A stretch of 64,000 bases of DNA, taken from positions 310,001 through 374,000 of the forward strand of contig CAWBDS010000006.1 of NCBI GenBank assembly GCA_963787645.1. The letters are read 5' to 3'. The stretch is from Palsa-504 sp963787645 (lineage in GTDB: Bacteria; Actinomycetota; Actinomycetes; Streptosporangiales; Streptosporangiaceae). The notes beneath the pieces are model-generated. The model did no database searches and was not told the DNA's origin. It was given only the letters and a program-made list of their open reading frames with translations. Positions 37,763-46,499 of this stretch are shown piece after piece (positions within the stretch are counted from its first letter, which is position 1; each line of letters starts with the position of its first letter). A program made the translations under genes and the position numbers.

Positions 37763-39110
37763 GGCCGCCGGCCCGGTGGCACGCGGCCCGCGCGGCACGC
37801 TCGGGCTGCGGCTCGCGCTGGTCTTCCTGGCGATCGCGCTGGCCGCCGTCGCCTTGCTGGCCGGCCTGGTCGCGGCGTTTGCCTCCGCCGACGTCTCGGC
37901 CCTGACCGGCCAGCAGCGTGCCGACTTGACCAGCGCGATCGCGGTGGCCGCGGGCGCGGCGTGGGACCGGGACAACAGCTGGGCAGCCGCCGACCTGTCC
38001 CCGGTGCTGGACCTGGCCATCCGCACCGGCGCGGACGTCCAGGTCCGCGACCAGGATGGCCGCCCCGTCGCGGCCACCCCCGGGTTCACCGCGCAGGCGG
38101 GCATCCCGTCCAGCGCCGCGGTCACGGTCCGCGGCCAGCAGATCGGCACCGTCCTGGTCCGGTTCGCCGGCACCGGCCTGGGCGCGGCCGACAGCGTGCT
38201 GCGGGCCGCTCTGCTGCGGGCCATCGCCGGGGCGGCCGGGCTGGCGGCCCTGCTGGCGCTGCTTGCGGGGCTGCTGGTGGCCCGGCGGATCACCCGCCCG
38301 GTCACCAGGCTGATCACGGCGACCAGGGCGATGGCGGCCGGGGACCGCGCCGCCCGGGCCGGGCAGGTGAGCGGGCCGGGCGAGCTGCGGGAGCTGGCCG
38401 CCGCGTTCGACCAGATGGCCGGCGCGCTGGACCGGCAGGAACAGCTGCGCCGTAACCTGGTCGCCGATGTCGCGCACGAGCTGCGCACCCCGGTCGCGGT
38501 GCTGCAAGCCGGGCACGAGGCGCTGCTGGACGGGGTCACCGAGCCCACCCCCGAGGAGCTGTCCTCGTTGCGCGATGAGGTGCTGCGGCTGGCCCGCATG
38601 GTCGGCGACCTGCAGGGCCTGGCCGCCGCCGACGCTGCCGTCTTGCACCTGGACCTGCGGCGGGGCGACCTGGCCGGCATCGCCGCGCGCCGCGGCCGAC
38701 AGCCTGTCCCGCAGGTTCGAGGCCGCCGGCATCACCGTGGACCGGCAGCTGGCCACGGCGCCGGTGCTGGCCGACCCGCGCTGGCTGCACCAGCTGCTCA
38801 CCAACCTGCTGTCCAACGCGCTGAAGTTCACCTCGGCCGGCGGCCGGGTCACCATCACGACCCGGCAGGCCGGCCCGGACGCGGTGCTGCAGGTCACCGA
38901 CACCGGCGCCGGCATCGCCGCCGATGAGCTGCCGCACATCTTCGGCCGGTTCTGGCGCGGCCGGGGCGCGGCGCAGACCTCCGGCAGCGGCATCGGCCTG
39001 GCCGTCGCCGCCGAGCTGGCCCGCGCGCACGGCGGCCAGCTGACCGCCGCCAGCCAGCCGGGCCAGGGCACCCAGATGACCCTCACCCTGCCCGCCGCCT
39101 TACCTGCGGG
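37755..39110 (+). pseudogene. Sensor histidine kinase (MprB-like), one frameshift
   Basis: ATG 37755 overlaps the regulator. Two membrane segments flank an extracytoplasmic domain (LALVFLAIALAAVALLAGLV; AAGLAALLALLAGLLVARRI), followed by HAMP and the phospho-acceptor H box LVADVAHELRTPVAVLQ. Near 38.69 kb the frame shifts; the ATPase part continues as LLTNLLSNALKFTSAGGRVT (N box), DTGAGIAADELPHIFGRFWR (G1) and GSGIGLAVAAELARAHGGQL (G2). One indel separates the two halves. The C-terminal frame runs on without a stop, so the end near 39110 is approximate. Confidence 0.85.
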
Positions 39111-39259
39111 GCCAGCGCCGGAACGGCGGGTACCTCCACACAGCCGCCACCGCGGCGGCACCGGGCGTGCACACCGGCCGGCTTGGTTAGGCCCGGCCCT
39201 GGGCGAAGGGCTGCCCGCCGCGCATCGCGCATCCGGGCCGACGACAAGGGAGTTCAGCC

Positions 39260-40244
39260 ATGAAACTGTCACAACGGGCCCGGCGCGCGGGCATCGCGGC
39301 GGCGGCGCCGCGGCCGGCGCCGCCGCGGTCAGGCCGGCGACGCGGACCTCGTCGGCGAGGTCCTGCCGTCGGTGGTGCAGATCCGCACCCCCGCCGGGCT
39401 CGGCTCCGGCGTGGTCCTCGACACCGCCGGGAACATCGTCACCAACGCTCACGTCGCCGGGAACGCCACCACCTTCCAGGTCCAGGTCGCCGGGGACCCC
39501 ACCCCGCGCACCGCGAAGCTGATCGGCAGCTATCCGCCCGATGACCTGGCCGTGATCCGCGTGGACAACCCTGCCGGGCTGCAGCCGGCCCGGTTCGGCG
39601 ACTCGGACCAGGCCAGGGCCGGCGACTTGGTCCTCGCCGTCGGCAACCCGCTCGGCCTGTCCAGCAGCGTCACCGAGGGCATCATCTCCGCGACCGGCCG
39701 CGCGGTCACCGAGCCCGCGACCTCCGGCTCGGCCGCGGCGGCGCTGCCCGGCGCGATCCAGACCAGCGCCCCGATCAACCCCGGCAACAGCGGCGGTGCC
39801 CTGGTCAACACGGCCGGGCAGGTGATCGGCATCCCCACGCTGGCCGCGGCCGGCTCGCAGGGCGGCGCCCAGGCCCAGGGCATCGGCTTCGCCATCCCCG
39901 CCAACCTGGCCCGCGACATCGCCCGCCAGCTCATCGACTCCGGACACGTCACCAACTCCCACCGCGCCTCGCTCGGCGCCCAGATCACCACGGTCACCGC
40001 ACCTGACGGCACCCCGGCCGGCGCCGGCATCGTCGCCGTCACCGGCGGCGGACCCGCCGAGGCGGCCAGGCTGCGCCCCGGCGACGTGATCACCTCCGCC
40101 GGGAACACGCGCACGCCCGATGTGGCAAGCATCTCGCAGGCGCTGACCGCCGCCCAGCCCGGACAGCAGACCACCCTCGGCATCGACCGCGGCGGCCAGC
40201 ACCTGACGATCCAGGTGACGCTCGGCGAGCTGCCCGGCAGCTAG
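39260..40244 (+). pseudogene. HtrA/DegP-like serine protease with PDZ domain, N-terminal frameshift
   Basis: ATG 39260 (MKLSQRARRAG) follows GGGAG and would begin a signal or anchor segment, but the frame shifts near 39.33 kb. The main frame reads QIRTPAGLGSGVVLDTAGNI, then VTNAHVAG (catalytic His), DDLAVIRVD (Asp), PINPGNSGGALVN (Ser), and a PDZ domain (GGGPAEAARLRPGDVITSAG). The protease acts outside the membrane in stress response; downstream of an MprAB-like pair it fits PepD. Confidence 0.85.
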
Positions 40245-40342
40245 CCGCGGCACGGTGTCCCGGCCGTCTCCATCTAAGGACCACAAGCACAACACCCAGG
40301 CTGCACCGCGGCGGGGTGAGATGGGAATCAAAGGAGGCCGAC

Positions 40343-40786
40343 ATGCCCAGCACGCTCACCCCCACCTGCTCGATCTGCGGGCTTCGCTTCGCCAGCAGGC
40401 CGCTCCTGGAACTGCACGTCCGCGAGGACCACCGCCAGCGCGACCACAACGAGCCGGGCGCCACGGCATACGCGTCCCGCGCTGGTGTCCCAGCCCGCAG
40501 CACCCCGCGAGCATCAACGCCCTCCGCCGCGAAGGAGGTGATCACCATGGCAGCAGCACGGCAGCCGGAGCGGCACCTGCGCTTGGGATGGACGATGACC
40601 GCCCTGCGCGGGCTGATCCGCACCCTCCGGCACGTCAACGACGACCTGCTCCTGGCATCGGAACTGATGTTCCGCCTGCCCGGAGCACCCCCGCAGCCGG
40701 GCCAGTACCCTCGCTCGATGAATACCCCCGTAACTGCCGCGACCCGGCACGCCGGCCGGGCCGGGTCACCCAGCCAGGCCGCCTGA
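40343..40786 (+). CDS. Zinc-finger (C2H2-like) small protein, possibly two genes
   Basis: ATG 40343 has AAAGGAGG upstream and gives CSICGLRFASRPLLELHVRE with CxxC and HxxxxxH-type spacing of a C2H2 finger. About 68 codons later, ATG 40547 has its own very strong site (see 40532-40543) and starts MAAARQPERHLRLGWTMTAL, a helical domain. Both are in the same frame, so this may be one 147-aa protein, or two genes whose first stop was lost. Confidence 0.55.
   Translation: MPSTLTPTCSICGLRFASRPLLELHVREDHRQRDHNEPGATAYASRAGVPARSTPRASTPSAAKEVITMAAARQPERHLRLGWTMTALRGLIRTLRHVNDDLLLASELMFRLPGAPPQPGQYPRSMNTPVTAATRHAGRAGSPSQAA
40532..40543 (+). promoter_or_regulatory. Consensus-like ribosome binding site inside an open frame
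   Basis: AAGGAGGTGATC is an almost perfect complement to the 16S rRNA 3' end and lies three bases before ATG 40547. Its position inside the zinc-finger frame suggests internal initiation. Confidence 0.6.
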
Positions 40787-41755
40787 CAGCGGACTCGACG
40801 GCGCCCGCCAGTAACTGGCGGGCGCCGCCATGCTGCGGCCGGACCGGTCATCCGGCACGCCTGCCCAGGACCGGCCCGGCGCGCGCGGCAGCGCGGTCCG
40901 CGCGCCAGAGTGGCCGGTTTCGGCGTCCAGCACCAGGCCGGCGGGCATAAACGAGGACGAGCGGGCCACCGAGGCAGACGAAAACGGCCCAGGGAGCCGA
41001 GCGTGTGCAACCATGACTTGGCCAGGTTCCTCGCCGGCTGCGAGCCGCCCTGCGCTGCGTCGCACCACTGGGCTCACCGGTGGTCCGGCTGGGCGGCGGA
41101 GTCCGTCCGCGATCGGTCGCCCCCCGGCGGCCTCTACCGGGGTTTGCGCCGGCGTCTGCCGGGTCAGTTTGGTGATCCGTCTCCTGATCAGCAGCGAGAT
41201 CGTCACGCCGGCGGCCGCCGCCGCGACCAGCCCGAGCCAGGACAGCCATTGCCCGGCGGCCACGCCCAGGAACCAGATCAGGTAGGTCATTCCGGCCGCC
41301 CAGGTGATCCCGCCGCAGGCGTTGGCCGCCAGGAACCGGCCGTAGGGCATCCGCAGCGCTCCGGCCAGCGGCCCGGCCACGATCCGCAGCACCGCGACGA
41401 ACCGGCCGAAAAACACCGTCCACGCGCCGCGGGAGGCGAAGATCCGCTCCGCGGCGGCCAGCTGCGACGGCCCGAAATGCGCCGGGAACCTCCGCCCGAG
41501 CCAGGCGAACAGCGGCCTGCCGAAACGGCGGCCGGCGGCGAAGCCGATCGAGTCGCCGGCGATCGCCCCCGCGCTGGCGCACGCCGCGAGCCACGCGGGC
41601 GAGACCGCCAGCTTGTGCTGGGCCGCGAGCACCGCCGCGGACACCAGCGTGATCTCACCGGGAACCGGAGTCCCGAGGCTCTCGGCCATGATCACGATGC
41701 CCACGATCAGGCAGACCGCCAGCGGCGGGATCGATTGCAGCAGATGATCAACCAA
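40766..41755 (-). CDS. DedA-family membrane protein
   Basis: The first 210 residues are a DedA/SNARE-associated protein: SLGTPVPGEITLVSAAVLAA, SAGAIAGDSIGFAAGRRFGR, FFGRFVAVLRIVAGPLAGAL, MPYGRFLAANACGGITWAAG and membrane segments after that. DedA proteins are lipid flippase-like transporters. Start TTG 41755. After LLIRRRITKLTRQTPAQTP the frame runs about 120 further codons through a terminator-like hairpin and overlaps the convergent gene, so the natural stop is probably lost by an indel between 40.83 and 41.15 kb. Confidence 0.85.
   Translation of the reverse strand: MVDHLLQSIPPLAVCLIVGIVIMAESLGTPVPGEITLVSAAVLAAQHKLAVSPAWLAACASAGAIAGDSIGFAAGRRFGRPLFAWLGRRFPAHFGPSQLAAAERIFASRGAWTVFFGRFVAVLRIVAGPLAGALRMPYGRFLAANACGGITWAAGMTYLIWFLGVAAGQWLSWLGLVAAAAAGVTISLLIRRRITKLTRQTPAQTPVEAAGGRPIADGLRRPAGPPVSPVVRRSAGRLAAGEEPGQVMVAHARLPGPFSSASVARSSSFMPAGLVLDAETGHSGARTALPRAPGRSWAGVPDDRSGRSMAAPASYWRAPSSPLSGGLAG
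40800..40826. terminator. Perfect 12-bp hairpin between convergent genes
   Basis: GGCGCCCGCCAG, TAA loop, CTGGCGGGCGCC. Symmetrical, so it could serve both strands. It lies inside the apparent DedA open frame. Confidence 0.65.
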
Positions 41756-42082
41756 CTCCCGGCCTCCTCCCGGCTTGACTCACCGTCCCAGTGGTAGCCG
41801 GGCGGCAAGGACCTGCCGTGCGCGGGCGATGGAGGCGCGGTGAAGACGCCGTCTGCGGCGGCCCGGACGACACCGGCCACACGGTCGCGGCGGACGGGAC
41901 CCCGGACCACGGCGTCCGATCCAGATACGACCGTCCATCCGGCGCTGGCTGCTGGTCTCCATCCCGTCACCACCACGCGCGCATCGCGCCTGCACGGTCG
42001 CGGGGTTTCATCACCTGGTAGCAGCGGCATGTGCGGGCCGCGGACCCGGGCCTGCCTGCCGTCAGTACTCAGGAGATGAGCG
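41756..42082. other. Intergenic, 327 bp, divergent promoters likely
   Basis: No gene recognised. It separates divergent DedA (minus) and the membrane protein at 42083 (plus). Confidence 0.4.
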
Positions 42083-42836
42083 ATGAAGACGATGAGCGCC
42101 CCGGCCGGGCGCGACCGCGCGGTCAGCGGCCGGACGGCGGTCCCGGCGGTGGCCGGCCTGCTCTACGCCGCGGCGTGGGCGGCCGGGCTGGTGATCGGCC
42201 CGGCCGCCGTGCGCGTGACTGCGACGGATGCCGAAGTGGCCAGCGCCTACGCCGAGAACCCGGGCCTTGCGATCATCCAGGTGGTGCTCACCGAAGGCGT
42301 GGCAGCCGGTGCTCTGGCGGTGGTCGTCGTGGCGCTGGGCCAGGCCGCCCGCAGCCGTCGCGCGCGCGGGCTGGCGGCCCGGGCCGAGGTGGCGGGCCTG
42401 GCGGCGGCCGGGCTGTCGCTGGTCCAGTGCGCCCTCGGGCTGCTGCTCGCCGGCTGGGCCGCCCCCGACGGTGACAGCTCCGCGGCTGGCAGCCTCTTCC
42501 GGCTCATCAGCCGCATCGACGGGGCCAAGATGCTGCTGCTCGCGGCCCTGGCGCTATCAGGGATGGCGCTGGCCCGCCGGGCCGGCCCCTGGCCGGCGTG
42601 GACGCGATGGCCCAGCCTGATGCTCGCCGTCGCGCTGACCGGATCGGGACTCGGCTACCTGCTGCTCGCCCCGCCGCTGGCCGCGCTGGCGTACCTGTCG
42701 CCGCCGCTGCTGCTGATCTGGGTAGCCGGAGCCGGCCTGTGGCTGGCCAAAGACGCTGGCGACGCCGCTGACCAGCAGCCGGGATGCCATCGGCACCCGC
42801 CGCCTCGATGGTCGGCCCGGACACGAAGGAGCACCG
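42083..42836 (+). CDS. Polytopic membrane protein (DUF4386-like)
   Basis: ATG 42083 follows AGGAGATGAGCG. Six hydrophobic segments, for example VAGLLYAAAWAAGLVIGPAA, VVLTEGVAAGALAVVVVALG, AGLAAAGLSLVQCALGLLLA and AALAYLSPPLLLIWVAGAGL. This pattern fits DUF4386-like proteins of unknown function. The open frame continues to 43027 through the next gene, with loss of hydrophobic character after about 42.78 kb, so an indel near the 3' end is likely and the stop shown is approximate. Confidence 0.65.
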
Positions 42837-43448
42837 ATGACCTCGCACCCGGCCGCTGCGCCGCTGGTCATGCCCCGGGCCGCGGCCACCCGGCCGCTGC
42901 CGCAGGCCGGCAGCATCCTGGCCGTGACGGCGCGGCCCGGCCAGGAGTCGGCCGAGCTGGGCGGGGTGCTGTACGCGTTCCGGCGAGCTGGCGCCAGCCT
43001 GGCGCTGCTGTGCCTGACCCGCGGTGAGGCCTCACCGCTGAACGCCACCCGGTGCTCGCGGCTGGAGGCCGTCCGGCCCTGGAAACTGCAGCTGGCCGCC
43101 CACGTGCTGGGCATCTCCTCGGTCACGGTGGTCAGCTATCCCGACGGGGCGCTGCACCGGCACCCGGCGGCCGAACTCGCCGAGCGGGTACGGCGCGCGA
43201 TCCGCGCGCACGCTGCCGACCTGCTGCTGGTCATCGACGCCCTGGCGGGTGACCCCGGCGACACCGCCGTCGCCGCTGCCGCGTGCACGGCCGCCAGCCA
43301 GGCGGGCGTGCCGGCCCTGGCGCGCACCGAGCCGGGCGCGAACGGTTCCTGGCTGATCGACCTCGGCGGCGATACCGGCACCGCCGGGCCATCCAGAAAT
43401 GCGCCGCCGCCGCGCACGAGAGCCAGTCCCAGGCCCTGCCCGAGCTGA
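42837..43448 (+). CDS. PIG-L deacetylase-like protein lacking the zinc ligands
   Basis: ATG 42837. Residues 25-60 (GSILAVTARPGQESAELGGV, LYAFRRAGASLALLCLTRGE) align with the PIG-L/LmbE N terminus, and RLEAVRPWKLQLAAHVLGIS with YPDGALHRHP follow. In active enzymes the first motif is (A)HPDD, and here it reads ARPGQE; the HPDH block is DPGD. The zinc ligands are therefore absent. The last 35 codons are shifted: another frame gives AIQKCAAAAHESQSQALPEL then a natural continuation to about 43.57 kb. Confidence 0.7.
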   Translation: MTSHPAAAPLVMPRAAATRPLPQAGSILAVTARPGQESAELGGVLYAFRRAGASLALLCLTRGEASPLNATRCSRLEAVRPWKLQLAAHVLGISSVTVVSYPDGALHRHPAAELAERVRRAIRAHAADLLLVIDALAGDPGDTAVAAAACTAASQAGVPALARTEPGANGSWLIDLGGDTGTAGPSRNAPPPRTRASPRPCPS

Positions 43449-43624
43449 CCCGGCGCCTGGACCTTCAAGACGGCGGGGAAGCCCTGCGCTGGCTGGTCCC
43501 GCCAGGGGCGCCCGCCCCAGCCGGGCTACGCGCCGCCTGCACCCCGCCTCCACAAGGCGGTCATAGACCTGTTCCATCGGGTTCCCGGCAACCGGGAAGA
43601 AAAGCAGGAAAGGGAAGAAAGCAG

Positions 43625-44278
43625 ATGAGCACGACACGGGGAAGCGCCCGCAGAAGCCGGCTGACCAAGGCCGCGGCGGCCGCTGCGGCGGCGCTCATGG
43701 CGGCCGGGATCGCCACCGCGGCCATGACGCCGGCCCGCGCCGCCACCGCCGACCCGGCCACGTCCGCGTCCGCGGCGGCGACGGCGAAGCAGCCGCTGCT
43801 GCGCGAAGGCAGCCGGGGAGCGGCGGTCAGCGACTGGCAGGCCACGCTCAACAAGCTAGCCGCCAAGGGCATGCCCAAACAGGCCACGATCGCGGCCGAC
43901 GGCATCTTCGGGCCGAAGACCAAGACGGCCACGCTGGCCTTCCAGCGGTGGGCGCACATCACCGCCGACGGGATCGTCGGCTCGCAGACCCGGGCCGTCG
44001 CGGCCACCGCCCTGTCGTCGGCCGCCCTCGACCCCAACCCCCACCTTAAGCCGCTGCTCCGCGAGGGCAGCCGGGGCACGGCGGTCAGCGACTGGCAGGC
44101 CACGCTGAACAAGCTGGCCGCGGCCGGCAAGCCGGACCAGCCGAAGATCGCCGCGGACGGCATCTTCGGCCCGAAGACCAAGGCGGCGACCCAGGCCTTC
44201 CAGCGGTGGGCGCACATCACCGTCGACGGCATCGTCGGAGTGAACACCTACACCGCCGCTGCCCAGGCGCTCGGGTAA
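43625..44278 (+). CDS. Secreted protein with two peptidoglycan-binding domains
   Basis: ATG 43625 follows GGGAAG. A signal peptide (SRLTKAAAAAAAALMAAGIA, then TAAMTPARA) is followed by two tandem PG_binding_1 domains with near-identical sequence: PLLREGSRGAAVSDWQATLN and PLLREGSRGTAVSDWQATLN, each with IAADGIFGPKTK and FQRWAHIT. It is 217 aa and probably binds the cell wall non-covalently; no catalytic domain is present. A GC hairpin follows. Intact. Confidence 0.9.
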   Translation: MSTTRGSARRSRLTKAAAAAAAALMAAGIATAAMTPARAATADPATSASAAATAKQPLLREGSRGAAVSDWQATLNKLAAKGMPKQATIAADGIFGPKTKTATLAFQRWAHITADGIVGSQTRAVAATALSSAALDPNPHLKPLLREGSRGTAVSDWQATLNKLAAAGKPDQPKIAADGIFGPKTKAATQAFQRWAHITVDGIVGVNTYTAAAQALG

Positions 44279-44587
44279 CGGGGGCGACGGCCGGGGCCGA
44301 ACGGTCCCGGCCGTCCAGGCCGGAGATGACGGTGCCCGCGGCCGCGTCCGGCGCATGCCGGGCTCAGCCGTTGCCGGCGCCGTCTACACGGACCGCCCCG
44401 GCGAAACACCCAGGACTCGGCGCGCGCCAGATTGGGCACAGCTGCGGTGTGTCACGAGCTGGTGCCATCGGGCTGACCGCGCAGACCGGCGCCCAGCGGA
44501 TACTCCGGTTACCTTCGCCGACACCAGATCACGGACGCTCCAGCAGCCGGAGCCTCACGCAGCTCACGGAGAACAGGAGCAGTGCCT
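44279..44587. other. Intergenic, 309 bp
   Basis: Contains the hairpin at 44286-44315 and the ribosome binding site of the next gene; nothing else recognised. Confidence 0.45.
44286..44315 (+). terminator. Perfect 10-bp GC hairpin after the peptidoglycan-binding gene
   Basis: GACGGCCGGG, ten-base loop, CCCGGCCGTC, eight bases after the stop at 44278. Confidence 0.6.
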
Positions 44588-45238
44588 ATGCTCGGCTGGC
44601 CCACGGACGGGCTGGATAAACAGCCTGCCAGACGCGCCGACCGGGTACCACCCGTCAGGCCGTCGCGGCGCCGGCAGCCGCGCCTGCTGGCCGTGAGCCT
44701 GGTGACCAGCGGCTGCGGGCTCCTGTACGCGGTCTACCGTGGCTACTACGGGTTCGGCGGAACTGCCGGCATGTTCGGCACGCCGGCCTCTGAAGCTGAG
44801 TGGCGGGCCATCAACCTGGCTGCCGCGGCCGTGCTGCTCGTGCTCACGCTGCTGCCCCTGTTCGCGCTTCCCCTGTGGCGGCGCCCGCGGCTGCGGCGGG
44901 TCCTGCTCGGGTTCTGCTGGGTCCTTGCCGTCGGATTTGTCATGCACGCCCTGGTCGATGACACACAGCGGGTGCTGAGCCTAGCCGGGGCGGAACACCT
45001 GGACTATCCCTTCTTCACTACAGTGGACAGGCGCGCTGCCGATATCCAGGACCTGGCGTTCAACGAGACCTGGTTCGCGACCGAAGGACTGCTGTGGGGC
45101 ATCCTTGCACGGATGGTCCTCGGCCCATCACCAGCCCGCCGCTGGTGGACCGGGACCGCGATCGCCGCAGTCGCCGCGCTGACATCGATCGGATTGCTCA
45201 GCGCGCTGCACGTCGTCGGCCGCGTCGTCATCTTCTGA
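44588..45238 (+). CDS. Four-span membrane protein (DUF3995-like)
   Basis: About 216 aa with four hydrophobic stretches: LLAVSLVTSGCGLLYAVYRG, AAAVLLVLTLLPLFALPL, VLLGFCWVLAVGFVMHALVD and TAIAAVAALTSIGLLSALHV. ATG 44588 is eight bases from AGGAG; a GTG at 44582 is too close to it. Family resemblance is weak. Intact. Confidence 0.65.
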   Translation: MLGWPTDGLDKQPARRADRVPPVRPSRRRQPRLLAVSLVTSGCGLLYAVYRGYYGFGGTAGMFGTPASEAEWRAINLAAAAVLLVLTLLPLFALPLWRRPRLRRVLLGFCWVLAVGFVMHALVDDTQRVLSLAGAEHLDYPFFTTVDRRAADIQDLAFNETWFATEGLLWGILARMVLGPSPARRWWTGTAIAAVAALTSIGLLSALHVVGRVVIF

Positions 45239-45640
45239 CCGATCACCGCGAATCCCGGGATTCGCAGCCACAGTAACACTTCGCCCGGGCGGCGGCCAAG
45301 GCCAGCCGTCGATCCGATGAACCCGTACTGACCCGCTGCCGACTGCACGTCATCTAGCTGCGGATACTGCCCGCTGCCCGACTTTCACCCAGATCTACGA
45401 TGGCACCAACCAGATCCACCGGATGATGATGGCCCGGCAGCTCCTCAAGTAGCACCCGAGGACAGCGTCTCCGCAAGTCAGCGGCAGTCTGCTCTGCGCC
45501 GGGGCCGCTACGCTGGCGTCGCGCGAGCCGACCTGCGCGGTGGTGTGACTCACCGGCGGTGTGCCCGTTTGTTTCCGACTGGTTCCACCGCTTCTGGGCC
45601 GCGTGCCCGAATTGGTGCTGACCCGCACGGCAATCATGCG
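45239..45640. other. Intergenic, 402 bp, with an acyl-CoA dehydrogenase tail
   Basis: Apart from 45381-45452 nothing is recognised. Confidence 0.4.
45381..45452 (+). pseudogene. C-terminal tail of an acyl-CoA dehydrogenase
   Basis: TFTQIYDGTNQIHRMMMARQ, then LLK and stop. The motif (iYeGTNqiqr...ARqLL) is the universal C terminus of acyl-CoA dehydrogenases. No more of the gene is found upstream, so this is a broken end, perhaps left by insertion or deletion. Confidence 0.75.
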
Positions 45641-45726
45641 GCCCGGTTGGTGGGCACCACGATCAGCCGACGGTCTGTAAACCGTCGGCTCAGCCTACGT
45701 TAGTTCGAACCCAACACCCGGCACCA
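45641..45726 (+). tRNA. tRNA-Tyr(GTA)-like sequence, probably a pseudo-tRNA or att footprint
   Basis: The length (86 nt) and 3' half fit class II tRNA-Tyr: anticodon loop CTGTAAA (GTA at 45677-45679), variable arm GGCTCAGCCTACG, T loop TTCGAAC and an encoded CCA at 45724-45726. The acceptor 5' GCCCGGT pairs with 3' ACCCGGC with one mismatch. The D arm is not recognisable, the anticodon loop has one extra base and the T stem has one mismatch. It may be a decayed copy or a tRNA altered by indels. Confidence 0.5.
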
Positions 45727-45784
45727 CAACACCTGGCACCACCTGAGAAAACGGCCCGCTGGCTGCGGAAGCGCGGGAGCAGCG

Positions 45785-46475
45785 GTGACCGGGCGGGCGG
45801 ACGGCTGGATCAGGCGGACGACGACCGGGTGCGTGGCGTTACTGGCGCTCATCGCGGGTGCGGTGTCCTACCTCCACATGCACACGCTCGTTGCACTGCA
45901 CGGACAGCCCGGGTGGGTCGATTCGCTCACCCCCTGCCGGTGGACGGGATGATCGAGGCCGCATCGACTAGGCTGCTGGCCGAGTCGGGGGCTGGTCGGC
46001 AGGGCGGGTGTTGCCGTGGGCGTTGCTGGTGGCGGGGAGCGTCGCGAGCCTGGCCGCGAACGTTGCAGTGGCCGAGCGACCCTGGCCGGATGCATTATCG
46101 CGGCCTGGCCGTCGTTGGCGCTCACCGCGTCTTTTGAGTTGCTGACGCGCCAGATACGCCGCAGCGCCCCGGTCGGCGAAAGTCGGACTCCGCGCCAGGC
46201 TGGCGGCGGGCAGCGCCCGGCCGCATGCCGGGACATGCGGCGCGTAGCGTCTCGGCCGGAGTCCGTGGATCGATCTGCGCCGTCGCGCGGGCTGAAGCGT
46301 CAGGCATGGCGATGGGCGCTGGTCAACCGGGCCGATGATGGCACGCTTCCGGCCGGGAGCGAGATCGCGCGCCAGCATGGCCGGGGCGGACGCTGGGGCA
46401 GGCTTGTCAAGAGCGCAGGACTGGCAGGCGAGTTCGCGGACATCGCTCCTGACGGGGAGGCAGGTGATGTGATGA
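45785..46475 (+). pseudogene. DUF2637 protein (plasmid/AICE type), several frameshifts
   Basis: The pieces are, in order, RRTTTGCVALLALIAGAVSY then LHMHTLVALHGQPGWVDSLT; LPVDGMIEAASTRLLAESGA; VLPWALLVAGSVASLAANVA; CIIAAWPSLALTASFELLTR then QIRRSA; and RGLKRQAWRWALVNRADDGT then LPAGSEIARQHGRGGRWGRL. This is a DUF2637 membrane domain with C-terminal helix-turn-helix, a protein typical of actinobacterial integrative elements and plasmids. At least three one-base shifts break it. GTG 45785 is a plausible start. It lies 59 bases after the tRNA-like sequence. Confidence 0.75.
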
Positions 46476-46499
46476 CTCCACGACCTGCTGCATGGGGAG

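Noticed and set aside
37707..40331. 874-codon minus-strand frame
   Set aside because: Antisense to the kinase and HtrA genes; repetitive Gly/Arg/Gln composition.
45785..46475. Integrase or replication gene next to the tRNA-like sequence
   Set aside because: No tyrosine or serine recombinase motifs found within several kb; only DUF2637 debris.
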